19,836 nt of DNA from an uncultured bacterium (GTDB lineage: Bacteria > Spirochaetota > Spirochaetia > Sphaerochaetales > Sphaerochaetaceae). Location of the stretch: positions 1 through 19,836 of the forward strand of contig CAJMOS010000053.1 in NCBI GenBank assembly GCA_905215015.1. Reading direction: 5' to 3'. How positions within the stretch are numbered: position 1 is the first letter of the stretch; every line of letters starts with the position of its first letter. Of this stretch, positions 7,456-14,620 are shown in pieces. Position numbers and translations under genes: made by a program. The notes below the pieces were generated by a model. That model ran no database searches and was not told the origin of the DNA. It saw only the letters and a program-made list of their open reading frames with translations.

Positions 7456-8724
7456 CGGTTGCTGGCTCCTCAGCAGCTCCCGCTTCTCTTCCGCCAGCCT
7501 GGACACCAAGGCTCTGATTGCCTGGAATTCCGGATCGCAGGCGATAAAGGCCCAGCTCTTGGTCCGCTTCAACTGCAGTCCGTTCATCACCCGCTCCACA
7601 CTGTAGAAGTTCATGCTGATACGGCTCGACGTATAGGGCAGGAAGGCCGACGCGTAGAACATCGCCTTCGACTCCCCTGGCTGGAAGGTCACCAGCGTAT
7701 CCACCCCCATCAACGTACGCTTTTCCCGAGCGGCGTCGAGGCCCATGTCCAACATGTTGGTTCCTGCGCCGCAGTCGATGCTGAAACTCCGCGACGTTCC
7801 TCCGTCGTAGGGCGCTTCAGGGGTCAGGAGACGACCGCCATAGTTGAAGCAGAAGTTGACGAAATTGACGGGCATGTCGCCAGTCTTCAGGGCCCGGGGA
7901 CCGGGGAAAAAGGTAAAGAACACCATCTGGTGGCGTGGGTTGATCACGCTTGACCAGCCGAGATCCGACTGGCGGGGAACGCGTCCGGTGATGAAATCGG
8001 TGTGGCCGTTGACCGCGGGAACCACGGTGTAATCCACTGTCCGTCCACCGCCGATGGGGATATGGGCCAGGTCATCGAACTGGATGCCGTTGGCAAGCAG
8101 GTGCCTGGTCTTGCCGTCCAGTGTGTCGGGTGGAGTCATCCACGTCTTGGCGCAGGAGTTGATCAGGCATCCCGACTCGAGAAACGGAGAACCGATGTTG
8201 TTCGACCAGACCGCAGTCCCCTCCAACGGAGCTGCGCCAAGGTTGGTCACCGTCGTCGCCGTGTAGTGCACGCACTGCCCGGGAAGCAACAGGTCGATTT
8301 TCTCCACTTGCCATTTCGCCGGCCGGTTTTTGGTCGTGCTCAGCGTCCAGATACCCCCGGAAGCAGGGTCGGTGCCATAGCGCTCCACCACCCAGAACTG
8401 GCCCTCGGTGGTGGCGACCGTCTCGTCGGGGTTCTCGTCATGCTGGGGAAAAGGACCGAAATCAGGGAAGCTGAAATACGAACCACCCATCTGGTAAAGC
8501 TGTGGCGAATGCTTCCAGAAACCGGCATTGGGGTCGCTGAAGACCGAAACTCCGCTACTGCGGAAAGCGGGAACCCACGCGCTGTTCTCCAAAGCTCCGC
8601 TGGTGTTTCGGGAGGAGAACTCGATTCCCATGCCACCCTGATCCTCCAACACGAACCGGACACAATCGTTGTCCATGACGGTGGCTGTCCGGCCGCTCCA
8701 AAGCTGCAATCTACGGATATCCAT
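7447..8724 (-). CDS. Conserved protein, probable galactose-mutarotase-like fold
   Basis: This 425-residue protein has no signal peptide or membrane segment. The start is ATG 8724, with AGGGAGAGG before it; the frame remains open far upstream but that part only shadows the alpha-galactosidase gene. The sequence is rich in beta-strand pieces with aromatic residues: GGMGIEFSSRN, FWKHSPQLYQMGGSYFSFPDF, VVERYGTDPASGGIWTLS, GQCVHYTATTVTNLGAAPLEGTAVWSNNIG. The last resembles the segments of aldose-1-epimerase-like and other mutarotase-superfamily proteins in which lengthy beta-sandwiches bind sugars. I cannot name a closer family or identify catalytic residues with certainty. It is divergent from the GH36 alpha-galactosidase with a shared 138-nt spacer, which supports a carbohydrate role. 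Function is inferred only. Confidence 0.7.
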   Translation of the reverse strand: MDIRRLQLWSGRTATVMDNDCVRFVLEDQGGMGIEFSSRNTSGALENSAWVPAFRSSGVSVFSDPNAGFWKHSPQLYQMGGSYFSFPDFGPFPQHDENPDETVATTEGQFWVVERYGTDPASGGIWTLSTTKNRPAKWQVEKIDLLLPGQCVHYTATTVTNLGAAPLEGTAVWSNNIGSPFLESGCLINSCAKTWMTPPDTLDGKTRHLLANGIQFDDLAHIPIGGGRTVDYTVVPAVNGHTDFITGRVPRQSDLGWSSVINPRHQMVFFTFFPGPRALKTGDMPVNFVNFCFNYGGRLLTPEAPYDGGTSRSFSIDCGAGTNMLDMGLDAAREKRTLMGVDTLVTFQPGESKAMFYASAFLPYTSSRISMNFYSVERVMNGLQLKRTKSWAFIACDPEFQAIRALVSRLAEEKRELLRSQQPLA

Positions 8725-8804
8725 GGTCCTCTCCCTCTCCCTTGCATAGTAACCCCTCGGCAACAGAAGGAAAAGCCTCGCGTGAAAAGGAGGGGCGATC
8801 CTAC

Positions 8805-8834
8805 TGCACTTCCTGCCACGTGTTGGAGTATGAT
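8805..8834 (+). promoter_or_regulatory. Possible promoter of the alpha-galactosidase gene
   Basis: TATGAT (8829-8834) is a good -10 box and would place the mRNA start near 8841, 22 nt before the ATG. The -35 partner, TGCACT at 8805-8810 with an 18-nt spacer, is weak, which could mean activator dependence. On the other strand TACTAT (8751-8746) could serve the divergent gene. Confidence 0.4.
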
Positions 8835-8862
8835 AAGGACATCCTGCCCCAAGGAGCCGTCC

Positions 8863-11187
8863 ATGATCAGAGAAAACAACAAGCTGTTCGCACTCGACAC
8901 CCCCACAACCAGTTATCTGTTCCAGGTAAACGAGACCGGGCATCTCGAGCACCTTCATTACGGGCGAAAATTCCAGCTGCAGGCTGGCGATCTGCATGCT
9001 TTGGAGGACAAGCACCGCCATACCATCGGCGACGAGCCTGCCTATGACGAGGACCACCCCACCCTGTTTCTGGAAAACCTCCCGATGGAATATTCGACGG
9101 AGGGAAAGGGAGACTACCGGGTCCCGATGGTGGTGGTCGACCATGATGGCGGCTTCACCACGCTGGACTTCATCTATCAGAACCATCTGATTACTGCCGG
9201 CAAGCAGGTGGTTCCCCACCAAGGGGCTCAGGCCTACGGAAGCGTGCAGAACTGCATGTCGCTCCGTGTCGAGCTCCGGGATTCCCAGCTGCCCATTTTT
9301 CTGGTCCTTTTCTATACCGTTTTCGAGGACTCGGACGTGATCCTGCGATCCACCCAGCTGATCAACAAGACCGACCACCATATTTACATCCGCAAGCTGG
9401 ATTCGCTGCAACTCGATTTGTCCGACTCCAACTGGGACTTGGTCACCTTCAACGGTGCCTGGGCGAGGGAGCGGATCATGGAGCGGGCCCGCCTGCGCCA
9501 CGGAAGCCACGTCAACGAAAGCCGCTCCGGGCTCTCCTCCTGCGACCACAATCCGCTTCTGCTGCTTGCCCGCCCCGACGCGACAGAGAAGCAAGGAGAA
9601 GTGATCGGCTACAACCTGATCTACAGTGGCAACCACAAGGAGGAAGTGGAAGTCTCTCCCTTCGGAAAGACCCGGCTTGTCGGCGGTATCAACGAGTCCA
9701 CCTTCCTGTGGAAACTTCCCAGTGGTAGTTCGTTCACCTCACCGGAGGCGATCCTGACCTACTCCACCGAAGGCTTCGAAGGAGTCAGCGCCCGGTTCCA
9801 CCGCTTTGTCAACGAGCATATCGTCCGCGGAGTCTGGAAATGGCGCGAGCGGCCGGTTCTTTGCAACAGCTGGGAAGCAACCTATTTCGACTTTGACGAG
9901 AACAAGCTGTTGAACCTGGCCAGAAGCGCCGCCGCCCTCGGGGCCGAGCTCTTCGTCGTCGACGACGGCTGGTTCGGCAGCCGCGATGACGACACCTCAA
10001 GCCTGGGAGACTGGTTCCCCAGCCCCCAGAAAATTCCATCCGGCCTGAGTGTGTTGAGCGACAAGATCCATAACTTGGGGATGATGTTCGGATTGTGGGT
10101 CGAACCGGAGATGGTCAACAAGGAAAGCCAGCTTTACCTGAAGCACCCCGACTGGGTCGTCGCCATTCCGGGAAGGAAGCCCAGCGTCGGCCGGCACCAG
10201 TACATCCTTGACCTGACCCGCAAAGAGGTGCGCGACTATCTGTATGACGCCATCGGCAAAGTGCTTTCCGAGGCCGACGTCAACTACGTGAAATGGGACT
10301 GCAACAGGCTGTTCACCGACCTGTACACGGTGAGCGACGAGGTGAAGAACATGGGCGAGTTCCCCCACCGCTACGTGCTGGGGCTCTACGAGTTGCTGGA
10401 CCGCTTCACCAAGGCATTTCCCAATGTGCTCTTCGAGGGTTGCGCCTCTGGGGGCCAGCGTTTCGACCTGGGCATGCTTTGCTACGTCCAGCAAATCTGG
10501 TGCAGCGACAACACCGACGCGCTGAGCCGAATCGCCATCCAGGAAGGAACCAGCTATGGCTACCCTCTCTCGACAATCGGCTGCCATGTCTCGACCGTGC
10601 CAAACCACCAGACGCTCCGGATGACAAGCTTGGAGACACGCGCCAACATCGCCTTCTTTGGCGCCTTCGGATATGAGATGGACCTCGGGGCAATGAGCCG
10701 CGAGGAGAAGCAACAGGTGCGCGAGCAGATTTCCTTCTTCAAACAGTTCCGGGCCGTCTTCCAGTACGGCACTTTCCACCGTGACCAGCATGGGAACATC
10801 ACCCAGTGGACGGTGGTCAGTCAGGACAAGCGGACCATCCTGGTCCTGTGGAACCAGGAACGGATGACGGTCAATGGCCCGAACGACATCCTGCTCGTTC
10901 CTGAAGCGGAGGATGGAGCGTTGTATGAAGTGCTCTCCCGGCCACAGGAGCTCGAGTTGGCCTCCCTTGGCGCGCGGGTAGCAGGCAAGGTGGCCCCGCT
11001 GACCAACCTGTCCAGGAATCCGAACGCTACCGTCAGCGCCAGCATGGAGCACTATCTGGTCAGTGGCGGCCTTTTGAAATATGCCGGCATCAAGCTCCCC
11101 GAGCAGTTCCTTGGCTGTGGCTTCGACGCCGAAAGCAGGATTCTTGGCGATATGGGCAGCCGTATCTACATCATCAGGAAGCAGTAA
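8863..11187 (+). CDS. Alpha-galactosidase, glycoside hydrolase family 36
   Basis: This 774-residue enzyme has no signal peptide, so it should act in the cytoplasm on imported alpha-galactosides such as melibiose or raffinose. The length matches the long GH36 group (about 730-750). An N-terminal beta-sandwich is followed by a TIM barrel with the family landmarks ELFVVDDGWFGSRDDD, GLWVEPEMVN, YVKWDCNR, FEGCASGGQRFDLGML, WCSDNTDALSRIAIQ and YGYP. By comparison with characterised GH36 enzymes, Asp479 in KWDCNR is the nucleophile and Asp549 in CSDNTD the acid/base. The C-terminal beta domain ends near residue 774. The start at ATG 8863 has AAGGAG six bases before it. gpsA begins immediately after the stop codon, so both are probably co-transcribed. 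Confidence 0.96.
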   Translation: MIRENNKLFALDTPTTSYLFQVNETGHLEHLHYGRKFQLQAGDLHALEDKHRHTIGDEPAYDEDHPTLFLENLPMEYSTEGKGDYRVPMVVVDHDGGFTTLDFIYQNHLITAGKQVVPHQGAQAYGSVQNCMSLRVELRDSQLPIFLVLFYTVFEDSDVILRSTQLINKTDHHIYIRKLDSLQLDLSDSNWDLVTFNGAWARERIMERARLRHGSHVNESRSGLSSCDHNPLLLLARPDATEKQGEVIGYNLIYSGNHKEEVEVSPFGKTRLVGGINESTFLWKLPSGSSFTSPEAILTYSTEGFEGVSARFHRFVNEHIVRGVWKWRERPVLCNSWEATYFDFDENKLLNLARSAAALGAELFVVDDGWFGSRDDDTSSLGDWFPSPQKIPSGLSVLSDKIHNLGMMFGLWVEPEMVNKESQLYLKHPDWVVAIPGRKPSVGRHQYILDLTRKEVRDYLYDAIGKVLSEADVNYVKWDCNRLFTDLYTVSDEVKNMGEFPHRYVLGLYELLDRFTKAFPNVLFEGCASGGQRFDLGMLCYVQQIWCSDNTDALSRIAIQEGTSYGYPLSTIGCHVSTVPNHQTLRMTSLETRANIAFFGAFGYEMDLGAMSREEKQQVREQISFFKQFRAVFQYGTFHRDQHGNITQWTVVSQDKRTILVLWNQERMTVNGPNDILLVPEAEDGALYEVLSRPQELELASLGARVAGKVAPLTNLSRNPNATVSASMEHYLVSGGLLKYAGIKLPEQFLGCGFDAESRILGDMGSRIYIIRKQ

Positions 11188-12159
11188 ATGGCGACCAAGC
11201 AGCACACGATTGTCATCGCAGGGGCAGGCACCTTCGGCACAGCGCTCGCCGAACGGTTCTCATGGAATCTCCACAATACCGTCCTGCTCTACAACCGGGA
11301 CCAGAAGGTGGTGGACGACATCAATAAGAACCACCGCAATTCCAAGTATTTTCCCGCCCACGTCCTTTCCACCGCGATCAGGGCGACCACCGACCTAGAA
11401 ATCTTCGCCTACAGCGATGTGATCCTTCTCGTCATTCCTTCCAAAGCGATCGTTCCTTTTGCCGAGCAGGTCAAGCCGATTGCGAAAGGCGACCCGCTGG
11501 TCATCAACTTCGCCAAAGGCATGAGCGACGACGGAGCCTTCATCACCGAGCGCATCCCTTTCTCCCGGACCTGCAGCATGAAGGGACCATCCTTCGCCAT
11601 CGAGGTGCTCAACGGTCTCCCGACCGGATTCACCTTCGGAGGCTCCCGCAAGGACTATGAGGACTTCAGGGACACGGTCCTGCCCCATACCTCCATCCAG
11701 CTGGACTACACCAATGACATCCGGGCGGTCGAGTTGCTCAGCATCCTGAAAAACATGTATGCGATTGCCATCGGCGTAGTGTCCGGACGGTACAACTCCC
11801 CCAACGTGGATTTCCTGATCTATACCAAGGCGGTGAGGGAGATGCGCGGTTTCCTCTCCCTCTTCGGCTGCGACCCCCAGTCCATTTTCCTGTACTGTGG
11901 CATCGGGGACCTTGGACTGACCAGCTTGAACGACCTTTCGAGAAACCGAACCATGGGATTGCTGATGGGAAAGGGCTTCGCCATCGACCAAGAGGGATCG
12001 CCCACCACGCTCGAGGGGTATCGGACGGTCCGCTACATGCACGATTTCATCGTGGCAAACAAGGTCGGGCAGGATTTCCCCATCGCCCTTGCCCTTTATC
12101 GCCTCCTCTACGAGAAGGAATCCGTCAACCAGTACATCAGCACCGTGCTTGATTGTTGA
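11188..12159 (+). CDS. gpsA: NAD(P)-dependent glycerol-3-phosphate dehydrogenase
   Basis: This 323-residue cytoplasmic enzyme reduces dihydroxyacetone phosphate to sn-glycerol-3-phosphate for phospholipid synthesis. A Rossmann fold opens with IAGAGTFGTALA (Gly12-x-Gly14-x-x-Gly17). Further motifs are KGPSFAIEV (the family's GPSFAxE), SILKNMYAIAIGV with the proposed catalytic Lys188, GIGDLGLTSLNDLSRNRTMG (family GxGDLxLTCxSxxSRN) and EG in the C-terminal helical domain. The ATG directly follows the alpha-galactosidase TAA, with AGGAAG (11176-11181) inside the end of that gene. Pairing of a lipid-precursor gene with a glycosidase is likely chance operon membership. No clear terminator follows. 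Confidence 0.95.
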   Translation: MATKQHTIVIAGAGTFGTALAERFSWNLHNTVLLYNRDQKVVDDINKNHRNSKYFPAHVLSTAIRATTDLEIFAYSDVILLVIPSKAIVPFAEQVKPIAKGDPLVINFAKGMSDDGAFITERIPFSRTCSMKGPSFAIEVLNGLPTGFTFGGSRKDYEDFRDTVLPHTSIQLDYTNDIRAVELLSILKNMYAIAIGVVSGRYNSPNVDFLIYTKAVREMRGFLSLFGCDPQSIFLYCGIGDLGLTSLNDLSRNRTMGLLMGKGFAIDQEGSPTTLEGYRTVRYMHDFIVANKVGQDFPIALALYRLLYEKESVNQYISTVLDC

Positions 12160-12320
12160 ACCCTATCCAGATCGGGATGAAGCGGAAACACACAGAAGGG
12201 CACGAAAAGGGAATGAAGCTTCAAGACGGCATGTAGCAACCTACACAAGGGAAGATGATTCGTGAGCCGGAGTGGCAAGCAGGCGAAGTACGGACACTCT
12301 GCTATGAGAGTACCGGCACC
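12160..12320 (+). other. Intergenic stretch without a recognisable gene
   Basis: Between the gpsA stop and the transposase remnant I see no credible start with ribosome site, no RNA gene and no terminator hairpin. The in-frame reading just upstream of the remnant (about 12261-12320) is open and may be further decayed transposase sequence. Confidence 0.4.
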
Positions 12321-12491
12321 ATGATCAAGACCACCCGCAGATGAGCTTACGGATTCAGGGACACCCAGCAATTCTTTTCCAAGACCTATGAGAACTCCCG
12401 CAAAACCGGCTATCCCACAACATGCTGCTTTGAACCTGAAATTTTAACGTCTCCTTCAACATATACAGTGCCCACCCATCAGTTGGTGTAA
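12321..12491 (+). pseudogene. Decayed C-terminal fragment of a transposase (ISL3/IS204-like)
   Basis: One frame reads MIKTTRR, an in-frame TGA, then AYGFRDTQQFFSKTYENSRKTGYP and on to a TAA near 12491. The pattern I-K-x-x-x-R-x-AYGFRD-x-x-x-F is what I recognise from the C-terminal end of ISL3-type (DDE) transposases. The start of the gene, the catalytic DDE region and any clear inverted ends are missing, and the TGA breaks the frame. It is therefore a relic, not an active element. The assignment rests on a short motif and was made from memory. Confidence 0.45.
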
Positions 12492-12565
12492 TGTGCTACT
12501 ATTCTTTGACCAGCTTTATTGTTAGCATCGGGCAAACACCTTAATCACTAACTTTGCCCTTATTC

Positions 12566-12594
12566 TTGAATCCAATCCGTTTTCCTGCTATGAT
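12566..12594 (+). promoter_or_regulatory. Strong sigma70-type promoter of the small RNA
   Basis: TTGAAT (12566-12571), a 17-nt spacer and TATGAT (12589-12594) give a near-consensus promoter with an expected start near 12601-12602. It drives the structured RNA at 12602-12669 and, through terminator read-through, the HEPN gene. Confidence 0.75.
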
Positions 12595-12601
12595 TTTAAT
12601 C

Positions 12602-12669
12602 AACAGAGTTGCCCGAGGTTTCTGTGTCGGGGACCAGGCTGGACCTCTTGGTTCAGCCTTTTATTTTTT
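12602..12669 (+). ncRNA. Small structured RNA with predicted H-type pseudoknot, upstream of HEPN gene
   Basis: The stretch lies between a strong promoter and an intrinsic terminator and has no open frame, so a discrete RNA of about 68 nt is expected. ACAGA (12603-12607) can pair with TCTGT (12621-12625), and CCCGA (12612-12616) with TCGGG (12627-12631). The two stems interleave, giving a compact H-type pseudoknot of about 30 nt with short loops (GTTG and GGTT). It is followed by the terminator hairpin. A promoter, a pseudoknot RNA, a leaky terminator and then a toxin gene is the design of type III toxin-antitoxin loci, where the RNA binds and silences the protein. Only one copy of the folded unit is seen. 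The antitoxin role is inference. Confidence 0.6.
12636..12669 (+). terminator. Intrinsic terminator between small RNA and HEPN gene
   Basis: The bases 12636-12645 (AGGCTGGACC) pair with 12650-12659 (GGTTCAGCCT) in a continuous 10-bp stem with one G-U pair and a TCTT loop. A T-rich tail, TTTTATTTTTT (about 12659-12669), follows. The next gene starts 21 nt later, so some polymerases must read through for it to be expressed. Confidence 0.85.
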
Positions 12670-12690
12670 CTCACGGATGGGCGAACTGAC

Positions 12691-13575
12691 ATGGATCTGA
12701 AGAAACCTCTGACTTTCGCGGAACAAGTGGAGAAGTTGAAGGAACACGGCATTAAAATCACGGATGACGAGCGGGAAAATGCGGAAAGATACCTCAGTCA
12801 CGTCAATTATTACAAACTGACTGGATACACCCTGCAATTCCGTAAAGACGTTGAAAGCAGCGATCTCGTCACATCTCATCTCTTCTCTGAAATAAAGAAA
12901 CTGTACGACTTCGATGCCGAGATGCGACAAATGCTGCGCAGGTATCTGGAAGTCGTAGAGACATACTGCAAGACACAAATTGCAAACACTTTTGCACTGG
13001 AGAAGTGCACAAATCCTCCCTATGATCAGCATTACGATGAAGCCAATTATTTCAACAAGGAAGGCTTCCGGCACATCATGCAAAATTTCGAAAGGGAACA
13101 ATCCTACTACGCCGACAGCCTCATCGTTAAGCACCACAAAGAGAAATATGAGGGCAAAATGCCTCTGTGGGTAATGACGGAGCTGATGTCATTTTCGAGC
13201 GTTTCTAAGCTTTATAACGCGATGTACCAGTCCTCGAAGCAAAGGATTGCAAAGAACTTTGGAATTGGGTATGAGACGCTAGAAAATCACCTTCACTGTT
13301 TGTCAGTACTCCGGAACAAGTGCTCCCACGCGGGACGGCTCATGGACATCCGTTACAATCCACCGGCGAAGCTTTCGCAGAAATTTTTACAGAATCACCC
13401 CTCTGTCAGCAACTCCTCTCTCTTTGCCTACCTACTCGTGCTGAAATGGAGGTTGCCAACACCAGAGCAGAAAGATAATTTCCGAAAGAATCTTTTCGTA
13501 ATTCTGAAGAAATACAATGATGCCATCAATCTCCCTTGGATTGGATTTCCGCAAGATTATAGGAATATCATATGA
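12691..13575 (+). CDS. Abi_2 (AbiD/AbiF-type) HEPN-domain protein, probable RNase toxin
   Basis: This 294-residue protein has the features of the Abi_2 abortive-infection family: KPLTFAEQVEKLKEHGI at the start, ERYLSHVNYYKLTGYTLQF (the family's L-x-x-x-x-YYRLSGY pattern), LYDFDAEMRQMLRRYLEVVE, the PLWVMTELMSFSSVSKLY segment, and LRNKCSHAGRL. The last carries Arg208, Asn209 and His213 in the R-N-x3-H arrangement of HEPN ribonucleases, so the active site looks intact. Relatives protect against phage by cleaving RNA and stopping growth. The ribosome site is poor (GGATGGG, 12675-12681). The gene is visibly more A+T-rich than its neighbours and sits beside a transposase relic, which suggests transfer. 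An RNA gene with its own terminator lies directly upstream. The start could also lie at a later codon, but the family N-terminus favours 12691. Confidence 0.88.
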   Translation: MDLKKPLTFAEQVEKLKEHGIKITDDERENAERYLSHVNYYKLTGYTLQFRKDVESSDLVTSHLFSEIKKLYDFDAEMRQMLRRYLEVVETYCKTQIANTFALEKCTNPPYDQHYDEANYFNKEGFRHIMQNFEREQSYYADSLIVKHHKEKYEGKMPLWVMTELMSFSSVSKLYNAMYQSSKQRIAKNFGIGYETLENHLHCLSVLRNKCSHAGRLMDIRYNPPAKLSQKFLQNHPSVSNSSLFAYLLVLKWRLPTPEQKDNFRKNLFVILKKYNDAINLPWIGFPQDYRNII

Positions 13576-13640
13576 GATTCCAATAAGCGTATTTCTCTAA
13601 TGAAGAGAAGCCGCCTGCTTTAGGAAACAAATGTGGCTAT

Positions 13641-13677
13641 AAAAAAACGCCCACAAGCTTGCACTCTTGGGGGCGTT
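13641..13677 (-). terminator. Intrinsic terminator facing left
   Basis: AACGCCC (13646-13652) pairs with GGGCGTT (13671-13677), and after one mismatch CAAG pairs with CTTG around an 8-nt loop. Seven A residues (13641-13647) precede the stem on the plus strand, so transcripts from the minus strand end in a U-run. It would end the mrp-Nudix-SIMPL transcript or a small RNA from 13678-13790. There is no T-run on the plus strand, so it does not serve the HEPN gene well. Confidence 0.75.
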
Positions 13678-13924
13678 CCGCATGTATGCGGGGGAGGTTT
13701 TCCGCTGTTACCTCAAAAGAACTGAGGGGAAAAACAACAGGCGAAAAACAAAGATGGAACCGAAAAGAAAGATTTCCATCACTATTCCGGAGTATACCAA
13801 TTTCCCTCAGAAAAGGGAAGCCCTATTTCGAAAAATGATGAGGAAACCGTTTGGAAAGACGCATGACGCTACCGGTGCGGACGCCCGCAACAGGGGAGAA
13901 GCAACGATTGTGGGCGCATGGATT
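13678..13924. other. Intergenic region with hairpins and a possible minus-strand promoter
   Basis: No convincing protein gene is seen. The region contains an inverted repeat, CCGCAT/ATGCGG (13678-13691), a CCTCA/TGAGG hairpin (about 13711-13727) and, on the minus strand, an extended -10 sequence TGGTATACT (13799-13791). It is either a long 3' end of the SIMPL transcript or holds a small RNA or peptide gene. Confidence 0.4.
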
Positions 13925-14620
13925 CTATCGGAGCTCGAAGACAACGGTAACCTCTTCGGTGACGTCCAGGGTTCCGCGCTCGATGGCGGTCGAGGCCTCA
14001 CTGGCGGCCATTGGCGCCCCCAGTTTGTAGACCGGCACGGGCATGGTGTCGCCGCTTCCCGCCGCAATCGAGCGGGCCTTGCCCACCCGCAGGGAAAGAG
14101 GAGACGCATAGGCCTCTGCCTTTGCATAGGCGTCACGCACAGCCTCTTTTCTGGCTTCGGCATAGGCGCTGCTCTTGTCCTCCTTGTCGAAGGCAAGGGA
14201 GGCAAGGGAAATGGAGTCGACCGAACCGAGTTTGTCGACGATGGCGCCCAACTGGTCCAAATTCCTGACCTTGACCGAGATGGATTGTCGGGAAGACTCC
14301 CCTACCAGCACCTGGGTGTTGTCCTTCCACTCGTAAGAAGGGGAAAGATGGACGCTCTGGGTGGCGATATCCTTGCTTTCAATACCCTGCCCTTTCAGGA
14401 TCTCAAGCACTTGGGCGACCTTGCTGTTGGCGGCGGCAAGCGCCTCGCCGGTAGTCGGACGGGTCTCGTCAACCTGCACAAAAAAGGTGGCGATATCGGG
14501 AACCACCTGGGCGCTTCCCGACCCGGTGACGGTGATGGTACGGCCGTTCGGGTTCAGGCTCTGGCAACCGGAAAAGGTGACCGCGCATACGGCAATCAAG
14601 GTAAGAATCCATCGCATCAT
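13925..14620 (-). CDS. SIMPL-domain (DUF541) lipoprotein
   Basis: This 231-residue protein has a lipoprotein signal peptide; FSGC places the lipidated Cys at residue 19. The mature part is a SIMPL domain, with ITVTGSGSAQVVPDIATFFVQVDE at its start (family form hxVxGxGxxxxxPDxAxhxxxV), ATQSVHLSPSYEW and ARKEAVRDAYAKAEAYA in the middle, and a typical APMAASE...ERGTLDVTEEVTVVFEL end. SIMPL proteins are periplasmic or outer-membrane linked and generally of unknown biochemical role. ATG 14620 overlaps the Nudix stop as ATGA and has AAAGGAG six bases upstream, so the longer frame to 14671 is rejected. It is the last gene of the minus-strand operon. Confidence 0.88.
   Translation of the reverse strand: MMRWILTLIAVCAVTFSGCQSLNPNGRTITVTGSGSAQVVPDIATFFVQVDETRPTTGEALAAANSKVAQVLEILKGQGIESKDIATQSVHLSPSYEWKDNTQVLVGESSRQSISVKVRNLDQLGAIVDKLGSVDSISLASLAFDKEDKSSAYAEARKEAVRDAYAKAEAYASPLSLRVGKARSIAAGSGDTMPVPVYKLGAPMAASEASTAIERGTLDVTEEVTVVFELR

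Noticed and set aside
9997..11205. 402-codon minus-strand frame opposite the alpha-galactosidase
   Set aside because: The plus-strand GH36 gene is certain, and the antisense product shows no domain.
12636..12669. Considered a CRISPR-like or repeat unit because of the HEPN gene's relation to Cas13
   Set aside because: There is only one copy and no spacer-repeat periodicity anywhere near; the element is an ordinary terminator hairpin.
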